Source: CAYQFQ01 sp964539415
GTDB taxonomy: Bacteria; Patescibacteriota; Minisyncoccia; Phycocordibacterales; GWA1-40-21
NCBI GenBank assembly: GCA_964539415.1
Contig: CAZIID010000015.1
Coordinates: forward strand, 1 to 14,736
Direction: 5' to 3'
DNA length: 14,736 nt
The notes below the pieces were generated by a model. That model did not search any database. It was not told where the DNA came from and was given only the letters and a program-made list of their open reading frames with translations. The translations under genes were made by a program, and so were the position numbers. This document shows positions 1 to 6,119 of this stretch, one piece after another. Within the stretch, counting starts at the first letter, position 1. Each line of letters opens with the position of its first letter.

Positions 1-22
1 CTCAGCTCGTCAGCTTCCGTCT

Positions 23-52
23 TTGAAATGCTATGAGCAAATAGCATTTCAA
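23..52. repeat. Perfect 12-bp hairpin
   Basis: Arms TTGAAATGCTAT and ATAGCATTTCAA pair perfectly around the six-base loop GAGCAA. No T-run follows, so it does not look like an intrinsic terminator. It lies in gene-free DNA at the window edge and is the first of a chain of inverted repeats reaching to the tRNA gene. Function unknown. Confidence 0.6.
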
Positions 53-62
53 CCCCGCTTGG

Positions 63-92
63 ATTTTTTGTTTCGCTTTGCTCACAAAAAAT
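63..92. repeat. A/T-armed inverted repeat, possible weak terminator
   Basis: Arms ATTTTTTGT and ACAAAAAAT (9 bp) flank a 12-base spacer. The arms are nearly all A/T, so the stem is weak; either strand would end in a U-run, which is compatible with a weak bidirectional terminator. No gene adjoins it on the left within the window. Confidence 0.3.
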
Positions 93-104
93 GCTCAATG
101 AGGC

Positions 105-149
105 TTCGAATCTCGACGCAAGTGAATACTTTCACTTGCTCCGTCTCCG
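105..149 (+). repeat. Variable-stem hairpin repeat, copy A, inside a tRNA 3'-end-like sequence
   Basis: TTCGAATCTCG (105-115) matches the T-loop and 3' T-stem of the tRNA-Ser gene at 384-468, and CGTCTCCG (142-149) matches the 3' acceptor strand plus discriminator. Between them sits a 9-bp hairpin: arms GCAAGTGAA and TTCACTTGC with loop TACT, preceded by AC and followed by TCC. Copy B (298-342) has the same layout with a partly different stem. There are no 5' tRNA halves, so this is not a tRNA gene. Confidence 0.55.
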
Positions 150-202
150 CGCAATAAAAAATGGCATCATAATTGATGCTCATTTTTATACGCGTGGAGA
201 CG
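142..202. terminator. Long imperfect inverted repeat with terminator-like core
   Basis: The outer arms CGTCTCC (142-148) and GGAGACG (196-202) are complementary and match the tRNA-Ser acceptor 3' strand. The inner core is GCATCA / TGATGC around TAAT (164-179), flanked by an A-run on the left and a T-run on the right, so it could terminate transcription in either direction. The same plan recurs at 335-391 beside the real tRNA. Whether anything is transcribed through it cannot be seen. Confidence 0.4.
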
Positions 203-225
203 GCGAGAACATGAGTACATTTTTC

Positions 226-290
226 GGTCCTTACAGGACCAGTATCCCTTTCCCATTTACTCATAATCAGAATTATTCGTAAATATGGGA
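226..290. repeat. Two further hairpins in gene-free DNA
   Basis: A 6-bp hairpin GGTCCT / AGGACC with a three-base loop lies at 226-240. An imperfect larger one lies at 251-290: TCCCAT (251-256) pairs with ATGGGA (285-290), TTAC (257-260) with GTAA (279-282), and ATAAT (263-267) with ATTAT (272-276). No convincing reading frame covers them. They continue the chain of inverted repeats between the window edge and the tRNA gene. Confidence 0.35.
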
Positions 291-297
291 GAAGGGT

Positions 298-342
298 TTC
301 GAATCTCGCACGCAAGCAAAATCTTTTGCTTGCTCGTCTCCG
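298..342 (+). repeat. Variable-stem hairpin repeat, copy B, inside a tRNA 3'-end-like sequence
   Basis: Same design as copy A: TTCGAATCTCG (298-308), then a hairpin with arms GCAAGCAAA and TTTGCTTGC and loop ATCT, then CGTCTCCG (335-342). Against copy A the outer five stem pairs are unchanged; pair 6 changes from T-A to C-G and pair 7 from G-C to A-T. Both changes keep pairing, which argues that the fold matters or that the repeat is copied as a palindrome. The sequence just after it is shared with the downstream side of the tRNA in inverse orientation. Confidence 0.55.
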
Positions 343-391
343 CAAATACAAAAAATACACCTATCGGTGCTTTTTTGTATTTGCGGAGACG
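335..391. repeat. Perfect 21-bp inverted repeat embracing the tRNA-Ser 3' end
   Basis: Positions 335-355 are the exact reverse complement of 371-391. The right arm includes the 3' acceptor strand and discriminator of the tRNA-Ser gene (384-391); the left arm belongs to copy B. The 15-base centre holds a small stem CACC / GGTG with loop TATC. Coincidence of a perfect 21-bp match is unlikely, so this looks like an inverted duplication of the tRNA 3' end plus its terminator. Confidence 0.75.
349..370 (-). terminator. Intrinsic terminator of tRNA-Ser
   Basis: Read on the minus strand just past the tRNA 3' end, an A-run is followed by a small stem (CACC / GGTG) with loop GATA and then TATTTTTT. 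The stem is short but gains outer A-T pairs. The position, 14 bases past the mature 3' end, suits termination of the tRNA transcript. Confidence 0.55.
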
Positions 392-468
392 GCGAGATTC
401 GAACTCGCGGGGGCGTGAACCCCACTTCTTTAGCAAAGAAGTACGATAGACCACTCTGACACGTCTCC
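384..468 (-). tRNA. tRNA-Ser (anticodon GCU)
   Basis: On the minus strand the acceptor arms GGAGACG (468-462) and CGTCTCC (391-385) pair perfectly, with discriminator G at 384. The anticodon arm CTTCT-TTGCTAA-AGAAG places GCT at 434-432, reading the serine codons AGC/AGU. A long variable arm (GGGG / GCCCC with a short loop) is typical of class II tRNA-Ser. The T-arm is GCGAG-TTCGAAT-CTCGC. CCA is not encoded: the 3' end continues CAAA, so CCA must be added by the nucleotidyltransferase. The D-arm is the least regular part. Near-copies of its 3' end lie downstream at 105-149, 196-208 and 298-342. Confidence 0.93.
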
Positions 469-479
469 TTGTCTAAGAG

Positions 480-488
480 ATTATCACA
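480..488 (-). promoter_or_regulatory. Possible extended -10 for tRNA-Ser
   Basis: The minus strand reads TGTGATAAT at 488-480, an extended -10 shape (TG-n-GATAAT). A start about seven bases on would fall near 473, just ahead of the tRNA 5' end at 468. No good -35 is seen. Read-through from comF, 58 bases upstream in the same direction, is an alternative. Confidence 0.4.
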
Positions 489-526
489 TTTTTATAAATT
501 ATTCTAGCCTAGTTTTGTTATTATAT

Positions 527-1186
527 TTAATGCGCTACTGCCACGCATATCACTTTCTTTGCTCCGGCAGATTTTAGAACCTTGCGAGCCTCAGACATTG
601 TGGCTCCTGTGGTGATGACATCATCAATTAGAATTATACACGTCTTTTTTAAATCGACATTTTCATTTACTGAAAAACTTCCTTCTAAATTTTTTAATCT
701 TTTTTCTCTATTTTTAACAGAAACTTGATGCGGAGTATCTTTTATCTTTTTTAAAATTTTTAAATCTAATTTAAAATAATTATTTTCGTCAATTTTTTGT
801 AATTCTTTTGCTAATATTTCTGTTTGATTAAATCCTTTTTCTCTAAATCTTTTTGTGGAGCAGGGGATAGGAATAATTATTATCTGTTGATATCTTGAGA
901 AAGATGTTTCATCTGATATTTCTTCTAGTATAAGGTCATACAGAAGGATTGCAAGGTTATGAGAAATAATTCTATTATCTTTATACTTTATTTGCCAAAT
1001 TATTTTTCTTGCTAGGGGGTCTTTGTAGTCAAAAATAGCCAGAAATCTATCTTTTTCCATTGTTCTAGCTAAACTGACTTTGTCTAATAAATCAGAAGCA
1101 GAAAGAGATTCAAGATACAAAATCTCTTCATTTTTTGGTAAAATTATGGAAATAAGGAAATCAAAGATTGTTTTAATTAAATTCAT
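527..1186 (-). CDS. ComF-family phosphoribosyltransferase (amidophosphoribosyltransferase-like)
   Basis: This 219-residue protein has the ComF/ComFC plan. An alpha-beta region has DYKDPLARKIIWQIKYKDNR near residue 53, followed by IPIPCSTKRFREKGFNQ near residue 105, TPHQ...R..RLKNLEGSF near 151-171, and the PRPP-binding loop ILIDDVITTGAT at 185-196. ComFC proteins assist uptake of transforming DNA at the membrane, probably with ComFA and the pilus; the exact reaction is not settled. Family members usually start with a four-cysteine zinc finger. Here the first 50 residues hold no cysteine at all, so that module is missing. The gene is divergent from the pilus operon and shares its 52-base upstream region. 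The ATG at 1186 has no Shine-Dalgarno site. The fold assignment is firm; a role in competence is inferred from family and neighbourhood. Confidence 0.85.
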   Translation of the reverse strand: MNLIKTIFDFLISIILPKNEEILYLESLSASDLLDKVSLARTMEKDRFLAIFDYKDPLARKIIWQIKYKDNRIISHNLAILLYDLILEEISDETSFSRYQQIIIIPIPCSTKRFREKGFNQTEILAKELQKIDENNYFKLDLKILKKIKDTPHQVSVKNREKRLKNLEGSFSVNENVDLKKTCIILIDDVITTGATMSEARKVLKSAGAKKVICVAVAH

Positions 1187-1187
1187 T

Positions 1188-1217
1188 TTGAAATTTTTCT
1201 ATATATTATGATATAAT
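1188..1217 (+). promoter_or_regulatory. Promoter of the pilM operon
   Basis: TTGAAA at 1188-1193 and TATAAT at 1212-1217 are separated by 18 bases, and TG at 1209-1210 makes the -10 an extended one. Transcription would start near 1224, leaving a leader of about 15 bases with no Shine-Dalgarno site. A CATAAT on the opposite strand (1210-1205) could serve comF. Confidence 0.75.
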
Positions 1218-1230
1218 ATACTTAAGTATA
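1217..1230. promoter_or_regulatory. Perfect 14-bp palindrome at the pilM transcription start
   Basis: TATACTTAAGTATA is a perfect palindrome overlapping the last base of the -10 and the expected start site. A dimeric regulator bound here would block the pilus promoter. The DNA is AT-rich, so chance is possible and no repressor gene is in view. Confidence 0.3.
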
Positions 1231-1238
1231 AACAAAAT

Positions 1239-2354
1239 ATGTCATTTAGTTTAAAAGATTTTTTCAATTCTTTGTCAGGCAATAAAAGTACAAGTGTACT
1301 TGGTATTGATATTGGATCTTCTTCTATTAAAGTCGTCCAGCTCAAAAAGAAAAACGGTAAAGCTATCCTTGAAACTTACGGTGAATTATCTCTAGGACCC
1401 TATGCGAATACTGAAGTTGGCAGATCAACAATATTAGGCACCGAAAAACTTTCAGAGGCCTTGAAAGATCTTTTGCGTGAATCAAATACCACAACCAAAA
1501 ACTGCGGAATCTCTATTCCTATTAGTTCAAGTCTTATAAAGTTTATTAAGCTTCCTGTAAAAAATGAAAAGCAAATTGCAGATATGTTACCGATAGAAGC
1601 AAGAAGGTATATACCAGTACCAATATCTGAGGTAAGTTTGGATTACTGGATTATCCCAAAGAATGAAATGCTTGTTTCTGAATTTAAAGGAGATAAGAAG
1701 ATAGAAAATGATCCTAACACTGAAGTTCTGCTTGTAGCCATTCACAATGACGCTATACATAAGAATAATGAAATCGCTAGAATTTCAGAAGTTCAATCTT
1801 CTTTTTCAGATATTGAAGTGTTCAGTGCTGTAAGAGCAATTATGGATCCATCTCTTAGTCCGCAAATGGTTATAGATTTTGGAGCAAGATCCACGAAAGT
1901 TTATGTAGTTGAAAGGGGAGTTCTCAGGGCTTCACATATTATAAATAGAGGTTCTCAAGATATTACTTTGGCGATATCAAAATCTACAAATATTTCTTTT
2001 GATGAAGCGGAGAAAATAAAAAGAGAAAATGGACTAATCGCAAAAAATGACTCAGCTTTAGCAGGAGTTTCTTCTTTAACCATAGATTATATATTTTCTG
2101 AAGCAGGAAGATTTATTTTTAATTATGAAAAGACTAGTGGAAGGAAAATAAATAAAATGTTTCTTACTGGGGGAGGAGCACTATTGAAAGGTCTTAGAGA
2201 AAAAGCAGAAAGTTCATTTAATACACCAGTATTTATGGCAGATCCTTTTTCAAAGGTTGAATATCCTGCATTCTTGGAGAATGTTTTAAAAGATGCTGGG
2301 CCGGCATTTGCTGTTGCGGTAGGTTTAGCGATAAGAAAATTACAAGAATTCTAA
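1239..2354 (+). CDS. pilM: Type IV pilus assembly protein PilM
   Basis: PilM is an actin-like ATPase on the cytoplasmic face that binds the N-terminal tail of PilN and links the pilus motors to the inner-membrane alignment complex. The 371-residue length is usual. The phosphate-1 motif GIDIGSSSIK is at residues 22-31, a second nucleotide-binding segment MVIDFGARSTKVYVVERG at about 210-227, and FLTGGGALLKGL (adenosine-binding motif) at about 308-319. There is no membrane segment. The short N-terminal extension before GID is common in this family. It is the first gene of the operon and sits 24 bases behind the expected transcription start, with no Shine-Dalgarno site before its ATG. pilN follows after a 56-base gap. 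Confidence 0.95.
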   Translation: MSFSLKDFFNSLSGNKSTSVLGIDIGSSSIKVVQLKKKNGKAILETYGELSLGPYANTEVGRSTILGTEKLSEALKDLLRESNTTTKNCGISIPISSSLIKFIKLPVKNEKQIADMLPIEARRYIPVPISEVSLDYWIIPKNEMLVSEFKGDKKIENDPNTEVLLVAIHNDAIHKNNEIARISEVQSSFSDIEVFSAVRAIMDPSLSPQMVIDFGARSTKVYVVERGVLRASHIINRGSQDITLAISKSTNISFDEAEKIKRENGLIAKNDSALAGVSSLTIDYIFSEAGRFIFNYEKTSGRKINKMFLTGGGALLKGLREKAESSFNTPVFMADPFSKVEYPAFLENVLKDAGPAFAVAVGLAIRKLQEF

Positions 2355-2392
2355 TCCACAGTTTTTTCTTGTATTATTTGTTTTAATTTTGA

Positions 2393-2400
2393 TGTATAAT
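2393..2400 (+). promoter_or_regulatory. Internal -10 giving a near-leaderless pilN transcript
   Basis: TGTATAAT ends ten bases before the pilN ATG at 2411, so transcription would begin only about four bases ahead of the start codon. No clear -35 is seen. The 56-base gap, unusually wide for this operon, supports an internal promoter. Confidence 0.5.
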
Positions 2401-2410
2401 ATAAAACAGA

Positions 2411-3016
2411 ATGGATAATAATATTCAAACATCTTTTATACCAAAAAAGCCTATAGTAGAAGATTCAAAAATCTCTAGCTCAAGCGTTAGTCTTTTCTTA
2501 GTTGTCGCAATTATAATTTTTCTCGTTAGTCTTTCGCTTATGGCTTGGGTTACCTTTACAAAAACCAACCTTATTAATCAGATAAAAGAAAATAAAGCAA
2601 TAATTGAGAAAAATAAAGGCGAGTTTGAAGCTGGTACTATAGAGAGTATTCTTAGATTAGACTCTAGGATTAAAGTAGTTCAATCACTCATAGACAACCA
2701 CGTTGTTGTTTCTCCTATATTTAATTTTCTCGAACAGAGAACTCTAAAGAGTATCAGATTCAAGAATTTCAAATTTTATAATTCTGGTAAGGCTGCTGAT
2801 GGAAGCGATATTGTAAAAGTAGAAATGTCTGGTCAAGCAAAAGATTTTAAAACAATAGCTTTACAGGCAAATGAATTTGGCAAAATAGAATATAGAGATT
2901 CAATAAAAGAACCTGTTTTTTCCGATCTAAACTTAACAGCAGACGCAAGTGTTTCCTTTAGTTTTTCTGCTTATGTTATTCCTAAATTTATTTCTTACAG
3001 AGATAATATAAAATAA
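2411..3016 (+). CDS. pilN: PilN-like pilus alignment protein
   Basis: A 201-residue bitopic membrane protein. The short hydrophilic N-terminus (1-25, containing SFIPKKP) would lie in the cytoplasm and contact PilM. It is followed by one membrane segment at about 26-47, a charged helical stretch at about 50-75 likely to form a coiled coil, and an extracytoplasmic alpha-beta domain. Sequence likeness to classical PilN is weak; the call rests on topology, size and position between pilM and a PilO-like gene. In the known pathway PilN pairs with PilO to transmit motor movement to the fibre. The ATG at 2411 is chosen because a TATAAT lies just before it and no upstream in-frame start exists before the pilM stop. 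Confidence 0.8.
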   Translation: MDNNIQTSFIPKKPIVEDSKISSSSVSLFLVVAIIIFLVSLSLMAWVTFTKTNLINQIKENKAIIEKNKGEFEAGTIESILRLDSRIKVVQSLIDNHVVVSPIFNFLEQRTLKSIRFKNFKFYNSGKAADGSDIVKVEMSGQAKDFKTIALQANEFGKIEYRDSIKEPVFSDLNLTADASVSFSFSAYVIPKFISYRDNIK

Positions 3017-3022
3017 ATTATT

Positions 3023-3595
3023 ATGAACTTATTAGCACCAATCATTTTTATAATAGCTTCAGTAGGAATATTTTTTGGATATGTTGATCCAAACTATAAA
3101 GGCAAGGCTAGTTTTGTTGAATCAGATTACACCACTTACGGAGTTAAACAACTTCAAACAGAAAGGGACTTATATAGCAATACAGCTACCAACTCAAACG
3201 AAGTAACAGCCAAAAGAGATTCTCTTACAAAAAAACAAATAAGTATTTTATCAACTGATCAAGAAAAGTTATCAAAGCTCCTACCAGACAATATAGACAA
3301 TGTTAAATTAATTCTTGAAGTAAGTGATATAGCAGAAAAAAGATCTCTTACAATAAGAAATATTTCCTTGGGTGGCGATACAAAGAAAACCGAAGAAATA
3401 GGTCCGGACAATTCAGCTTTTGGTACAGTATCCTTAAGATTTAATGTAATTTCTACTTATCCTAATTTTCTAGAATTCCTTAACGATTTGGAATCCAACC
3501 TTAGATTGGTAGATGTAAAAGATATTAGTTTTAATTCTACAGATAATGGTTTTTATGAGTTCTCGTTTAGTTTAAATACTTATTGGTTAAAATAA
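3023..3595 (+). CDS. pilO: PilO-like pilus alignment protein
   Basis: 190 residues. One membrane segment at about 3-20 begins almost at the start codon, so there is practically no cytoplasmic tail. A helical, charged region (about 35-90) suits a coiled coil. A C-terminal domain contains SLRFNVISTYPNFLEFLNDLESNLRLVDVKD split over about 137-168, which resembles the 'v.G.Y..l..FL..LE...Rlv.i..i' pattern of PilO. PilO forms homo- and heterodimers with PilN in the membrane. It begins six bases after pilN with no Shine-Dalgarno site, suggesting translational coupling. The family call is good in context but would be hard to make from sequence alone. Confidence 0.82.
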   Translation: MNLLAPIIFIIASVGIFFGYVDPNYKGKASFVESDYTTYGVKQLQTERDLYSNTATNSNEVTAKRDSLTKKQISILSTDQEKLSKLLPDNIDNVKLILEVSDIAEKRSLTIRNISLGGDTKKTEEIGPDNSAFGTVSLRFNVISTYPNFLEFLNDLESNLRLVDVKDISFNSTDNGFYEFSFSLNTYWLK

Positions 3596-3602
3596 AGAAC
3601 AT

Positions 3603-3941
3603 ATGAATAATTTATCAAAAATTTTAACGGGAATAGTAATAGTAATAGTTTTGATATTTGTCATAAGTTATTTTGGTAAAACTACAGATACAACAGTCCA
3701 GTCTTTAGTGAGTGACAAGGGTGTAGCTCAAACGACTGATGCAAAATATATTTTAAATTTATTAAATAAAATGAATCAAGTAAAACTTGAAGATACTATT
3801 TTTTCTGACAAAGTTTTTATTAGTCTAAAAGACAATAGTGTTACTTTGGTTGCGCAACCAGTTTCAAGAGAAAATCCTTTCGCGCCAGTAAGTGCAGCTG
3901 AGCTCGCACAGACAGCAACAACAACACAAATACCAAGATAA
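3603..3941 (+). CDS. Small membrane-anchored PilP-like protein
   Basis: 112 residues with a single membrane anchor at about 7-24, a short helical middle (VQSLVSDKG to LNLLNKMNQVKLEDTIF), then a strand-rich end ...SVTLVAQPVSRENPFAPV (79-96) and a disordered Thr/Gln-rich tail. The R-x-NPFAP segment resembles the R-x-PF-x-P stretch near the mature start of PilP, and the gene sits where pilP belongs, between pilO and pilB. Classical PilP is a lipoprotein that joins PilN/PilO to the secretin PilQ; here there is no lipobox cysteine and no secretin gene. PilP-like is therefore a positional and motif inference; it may simply be a fourth alignment subunit specific to this lineage. Confidence 0.7.
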   Translation: MNNLSKILTGIVIVIVLIFVISYFGKTTDTTVQSLVSDKGVAQTTDAKYILNLLNKMNQVKLEDTIFSDKVFISLKDNSVTLVAQPVSRENPFAPVSAAELAQTATTTQIPR

Positions 3942-3948
3942 ATAATAT

Positions 3949-5676
3949 ATGGGAATACTTGATGTATTATTAGAAAAAGGAATAATCAAGGCCGGTGACG
4001 TTCAAAAAGTTGAAAAACTATCTTCTGTTTCTGGTAGGAGTGTAGAAGCAGTTTTGGAAGAAGATTTGAATATCCCCGCCGAAACAATACTTGATGCAAA
4101 GGGTGGTTATTATAATATTCCAACTTTTAATTTGGGTGAAAGCAGTATACCTTTTTCAGTTTTAAAATTTGTCTCAGAAGATGCAGCGACACACTATGGT
4201 TTTGTACCTCTTTTTGTAAAAGACGGTGTTCTTGAAGTTGGTATAGTAGAACCAGAAAATATTGAATCAAGAGACGCACTTACTTTTATAGCTGGTAAGC
4301 TTAATATGCCTTACAAGCTTTTTCTTATCTCTGCAAAAGATTATCAGAAAATTATAGAAAGCTACAAAGGATTGTCCGGAGAAGTTACGAAAGCTCTTAC
4401 AGAACTTGAGTCAGAATTGTCAGACGAGCTCGGCGGGGTAGAGCTTTTAGATAAAAAGAGTTCCATAGATAAAATAGAAACAAGAATCATAGAAGATGCG
4501 CCAGTAACAAAAATCGTTGCGACAATACTTAGATATGCCATTGAGGGTAATGCTTCAGATATACACATAGAAAAACTAAGAGATAAAGTTCGTGTAAGAT
4601 TTCGTGTAGATGGCGAATTACACACCAGTCTTATATTACCACCTGAAGTACATCAGGCTGTTGTTGCCCGTATAAAAATACTTTGTAATATGCGTCTAGA
4701 TGAAAAGAGAAAACCTCAAGACGAAAGATTTTCTGCAAAGATTGATGGTAGAAAAATAGATTTTCGTGTTTCAACTTTTCCTGCATACTATGGAGAAAAA
4801 GTTGTTATGAGAATTCTTGATCAAGAAAGAGGTGTAAGACCGCTTGAACAGATGGATATGACTGCAAGACATATAGAGATGGTTAGAGCTGCAATGCAAA
4901 GACCTTATGGTTTGATCCTTATATCTGGTCCGACTGGTTCTGGTAAAACGACTACACTATATGCGATGTTGAATGAACTCAACAAAGAAGAGAAAAATGT
5001 TTTAAGTCTTGAGGATCCTATTGAATACAGTATTGAAGGTATGAATCAATCTCAAGTTTTTCCTGAAATTGGATATACTTTTGCGTCTGGACTTCGAACG
5101 TCTTTGAGACAAGACCCAGACATTATTATGGTGGGAGAGATTAGAGATAAAGAAACTGCACAGCTTGCCGTTCAAGCTGCACTTACTGGTCACCTTGTTC
5201 TTTCTACTATCCACACAAATACAGCAGCGGGAGTGATGCCTAGACTTATTGATATGGGAGTGGATCCTTATCTTATTCCACCAACTCTTGTTCTTACAAT
5301 GGGACAGAGACTTGTTAGGAAACTTTGTCCAGGTACAGGAATAAAAGTTCCGATAGAAGGAAGCATAAAAGAAATGATAGATAAGAAATTTGCCGACCTT
5401 CCAGATGAATTTAAAAAAGAATTGCCAAAGGTTTCAGAAATGTATTCTATAGAAGCAACAAAAGAGTGTCCAAGCGGTACAAGAGGAAGAGTTGCTGTTT
5501 ATGAAATGTTTTCTATGGACAAAGACATAGAACAAGTTGTTTTGAAAAATCCTGTTGAGTCAGCTGTCTACGATGTTGCTAGAAAGAAAGGTATGATAAC
5601 AATGAAAGAAGACGCTATTATTAAGGCAATGGAAGGAAAAATTCCTTTTGAAGAAATAAACAATCTTGGTAATTAG
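3949..5676 (+). CDS. pilB: Type IV pilus extension ATPase PilB
   Basis: 575 residues, normal for PilB/GspE. An N-terminal MshEN-like domain covers about 1-150, then the N2 domain (VTKIVATILRYAIEGNASDIHIE...RFRVDGEL). The ATPase core has Walker A GPTGSGKT at 327-334 (Lys333), Asp box SLEDPIEY, Walker B DPDIIMVGEIRD at 389-400 (Glu397) and His box TGHLVLSTIHTN around His415. Hexameric PilB hydrolyses ATP beneath PilC to add pilin subunits. The C-terminal C-x2-C...C-x2-C zinc site is only half present: Cys460 and Cys507 remain, but the partners are Thr463 and Gly510 (LCPGTG, ECPSGTRGR). It starts eight bases after the pilP-like gene. The ATG at 3949 has no Shine-Dalgarno site. Confidence 0.96.
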   Translation: MGILDVLLEKGIIKAGDVQKVEKLSSVSGRSVEAVLEEDLNIPAETILDAKGGYYNIPTFNLGESSIPFSVLKFVSEDAATHYGFVPLFVKDGVLEVGIVEPENIESRDALTFIAGKLNMPYKLFLISAKDYQKIIESYKGLSGEVTKALTELESELSDELGGVELLDKKSSIDKIETRIIEDAPVTKIVATILRYAIEGNASDIHIEKLRDKVRVRFRVDGELHTSLILPPEVHQAVVARIKILCNMRLDEKRKPQDERFSAKIDGRKIDFRVSTFPAYYGEKVVMRILDQERGVRPLEQMDMTARHIEMVRAAMQRPYGLILISGPTGSGKTTTLYAMLNELNKEEKNVLSLEDPIEYSIEGMNQSQVFPEIGYTFASGLRTSLRQDPDIIMVGEIRDKETAQLAVQAALTGHLVLSTIHTNTAAGVMPRLIDMGVDPYLIPPTLVLTMGQRLVRKLCPGTGIKVPIEGSIKEMIDKKFADLPDEFKKELPKVSEMYSIEATKECPSGTRGRVAVYEMFSMDKDIEQVVLKNPVESAVYDVARKKGMITMKEDAIIKAMEGKIPFEEINNLGN

Positions 5677-5705
5677 CGATGTATGGCTGTGAGGTTTGAT
5701 AAAAA

Positions 5706-5716
5706 TGTTATATAAT
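5706..5716 (+). promoter_or_regulatory. -10 giving a leaderless response-regulator transcript
   Basis: TATAAT at 5711-5716, with TG at 5706-5707, ends seven bases before the ATG at 5724, so the predicted start site coincides with the start codon. No convincing -35 is seen. This would let the regulator, pilT and pilC be transcribed separately from pilM to pilB. Confidence 0.55.
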
Positions 5717-5723
5717 AAAATAT

Positions 5724-6119
5724 ATGCAAGATAATAAAAAGAAAATACTTATAGTAGATGACGACAAATTCTTATTGAATATGTATTCAATAAAATTTCA
5801 GAAGAATGGTTATGATGTTACTGTTGCAACTGGTGGCCCAGATGCTATTGATTTACTTAGAAATGGTTTAAATCCAGATATTATGGTTATGGATTTAATT
5901 ATGCCTGTGATGGATGGTTTTACGATGTTTGAAAATATAAAGAAAGAAAATTTGGCACCAAACTCTATATATATAATGCTCACAAACCAGGGACTTCTCT
6001 CAGATATAAATAAAGCAAAATCACTCGGTGTCCACGGATATATTGTGAAGGCTACAACTATTCCTTCAGAAGTCGTGGAGGAAGTATCGGAAATTTATAG
6101 TAAAAATAATAAAAAATAA
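5724..6119 (+). CDS. CheY-like single-domain response regulator
   Basis: 131 residues made of one receiver domain and nothing else. It has the acidic cluster VDDD (11-14), phosphoacceptor Asp57 in IMVMDLIMPVMDG, Thr87 in IMLTNQG and Lys109 in GYIVKAT, so all key receiver residues are present. With no output domain it must act by binding a partner, as CheY-type proteins such as PilG/PilH do for pili. It sits between pilB and pilT and abuts pilT exactly (TAA then ATG), which suggests control of the extension/retraction balance. No histidine kinase gene is visible, so the phosphodonor is unknown. The start at 5724 is supported by the TATAAT just ahead of it. Confidence 0.93.
   Translation: MQDNKKKILIVDDDKFLLNMYSIKFQKNGYDVTVATGGPDAIDLLRNGLNPDIMVMDLIMPVMDGFTMFENIKKENLAPNSIYIMLTNQGLLSDINKAKSLGVHGYIVKATTIPSEVVEEVSEIYSKNNKK

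Noticed and set aside
298..342. Second or split tRNA gene on the plus strand
   Set aside because: Only T-loop and acceptor 3' strand are matched; there is no D-arm, anticodon arm or 5' acceptor strand, and the T-stem lacks its 5' partner.
1..400. CRISPR array suggested by repeated hairpins near the tRNA
   Set aside because: Repeats are few, vary in orientation and stem, and have no regular spacers or cas genes.
82..454. Open frames of 60-90 codons on both strands across 82-454
   Set aside because: They run through the tRNA gene or the inverted repeats, have odd composition, and no promoter or family likeness; judged spurious.
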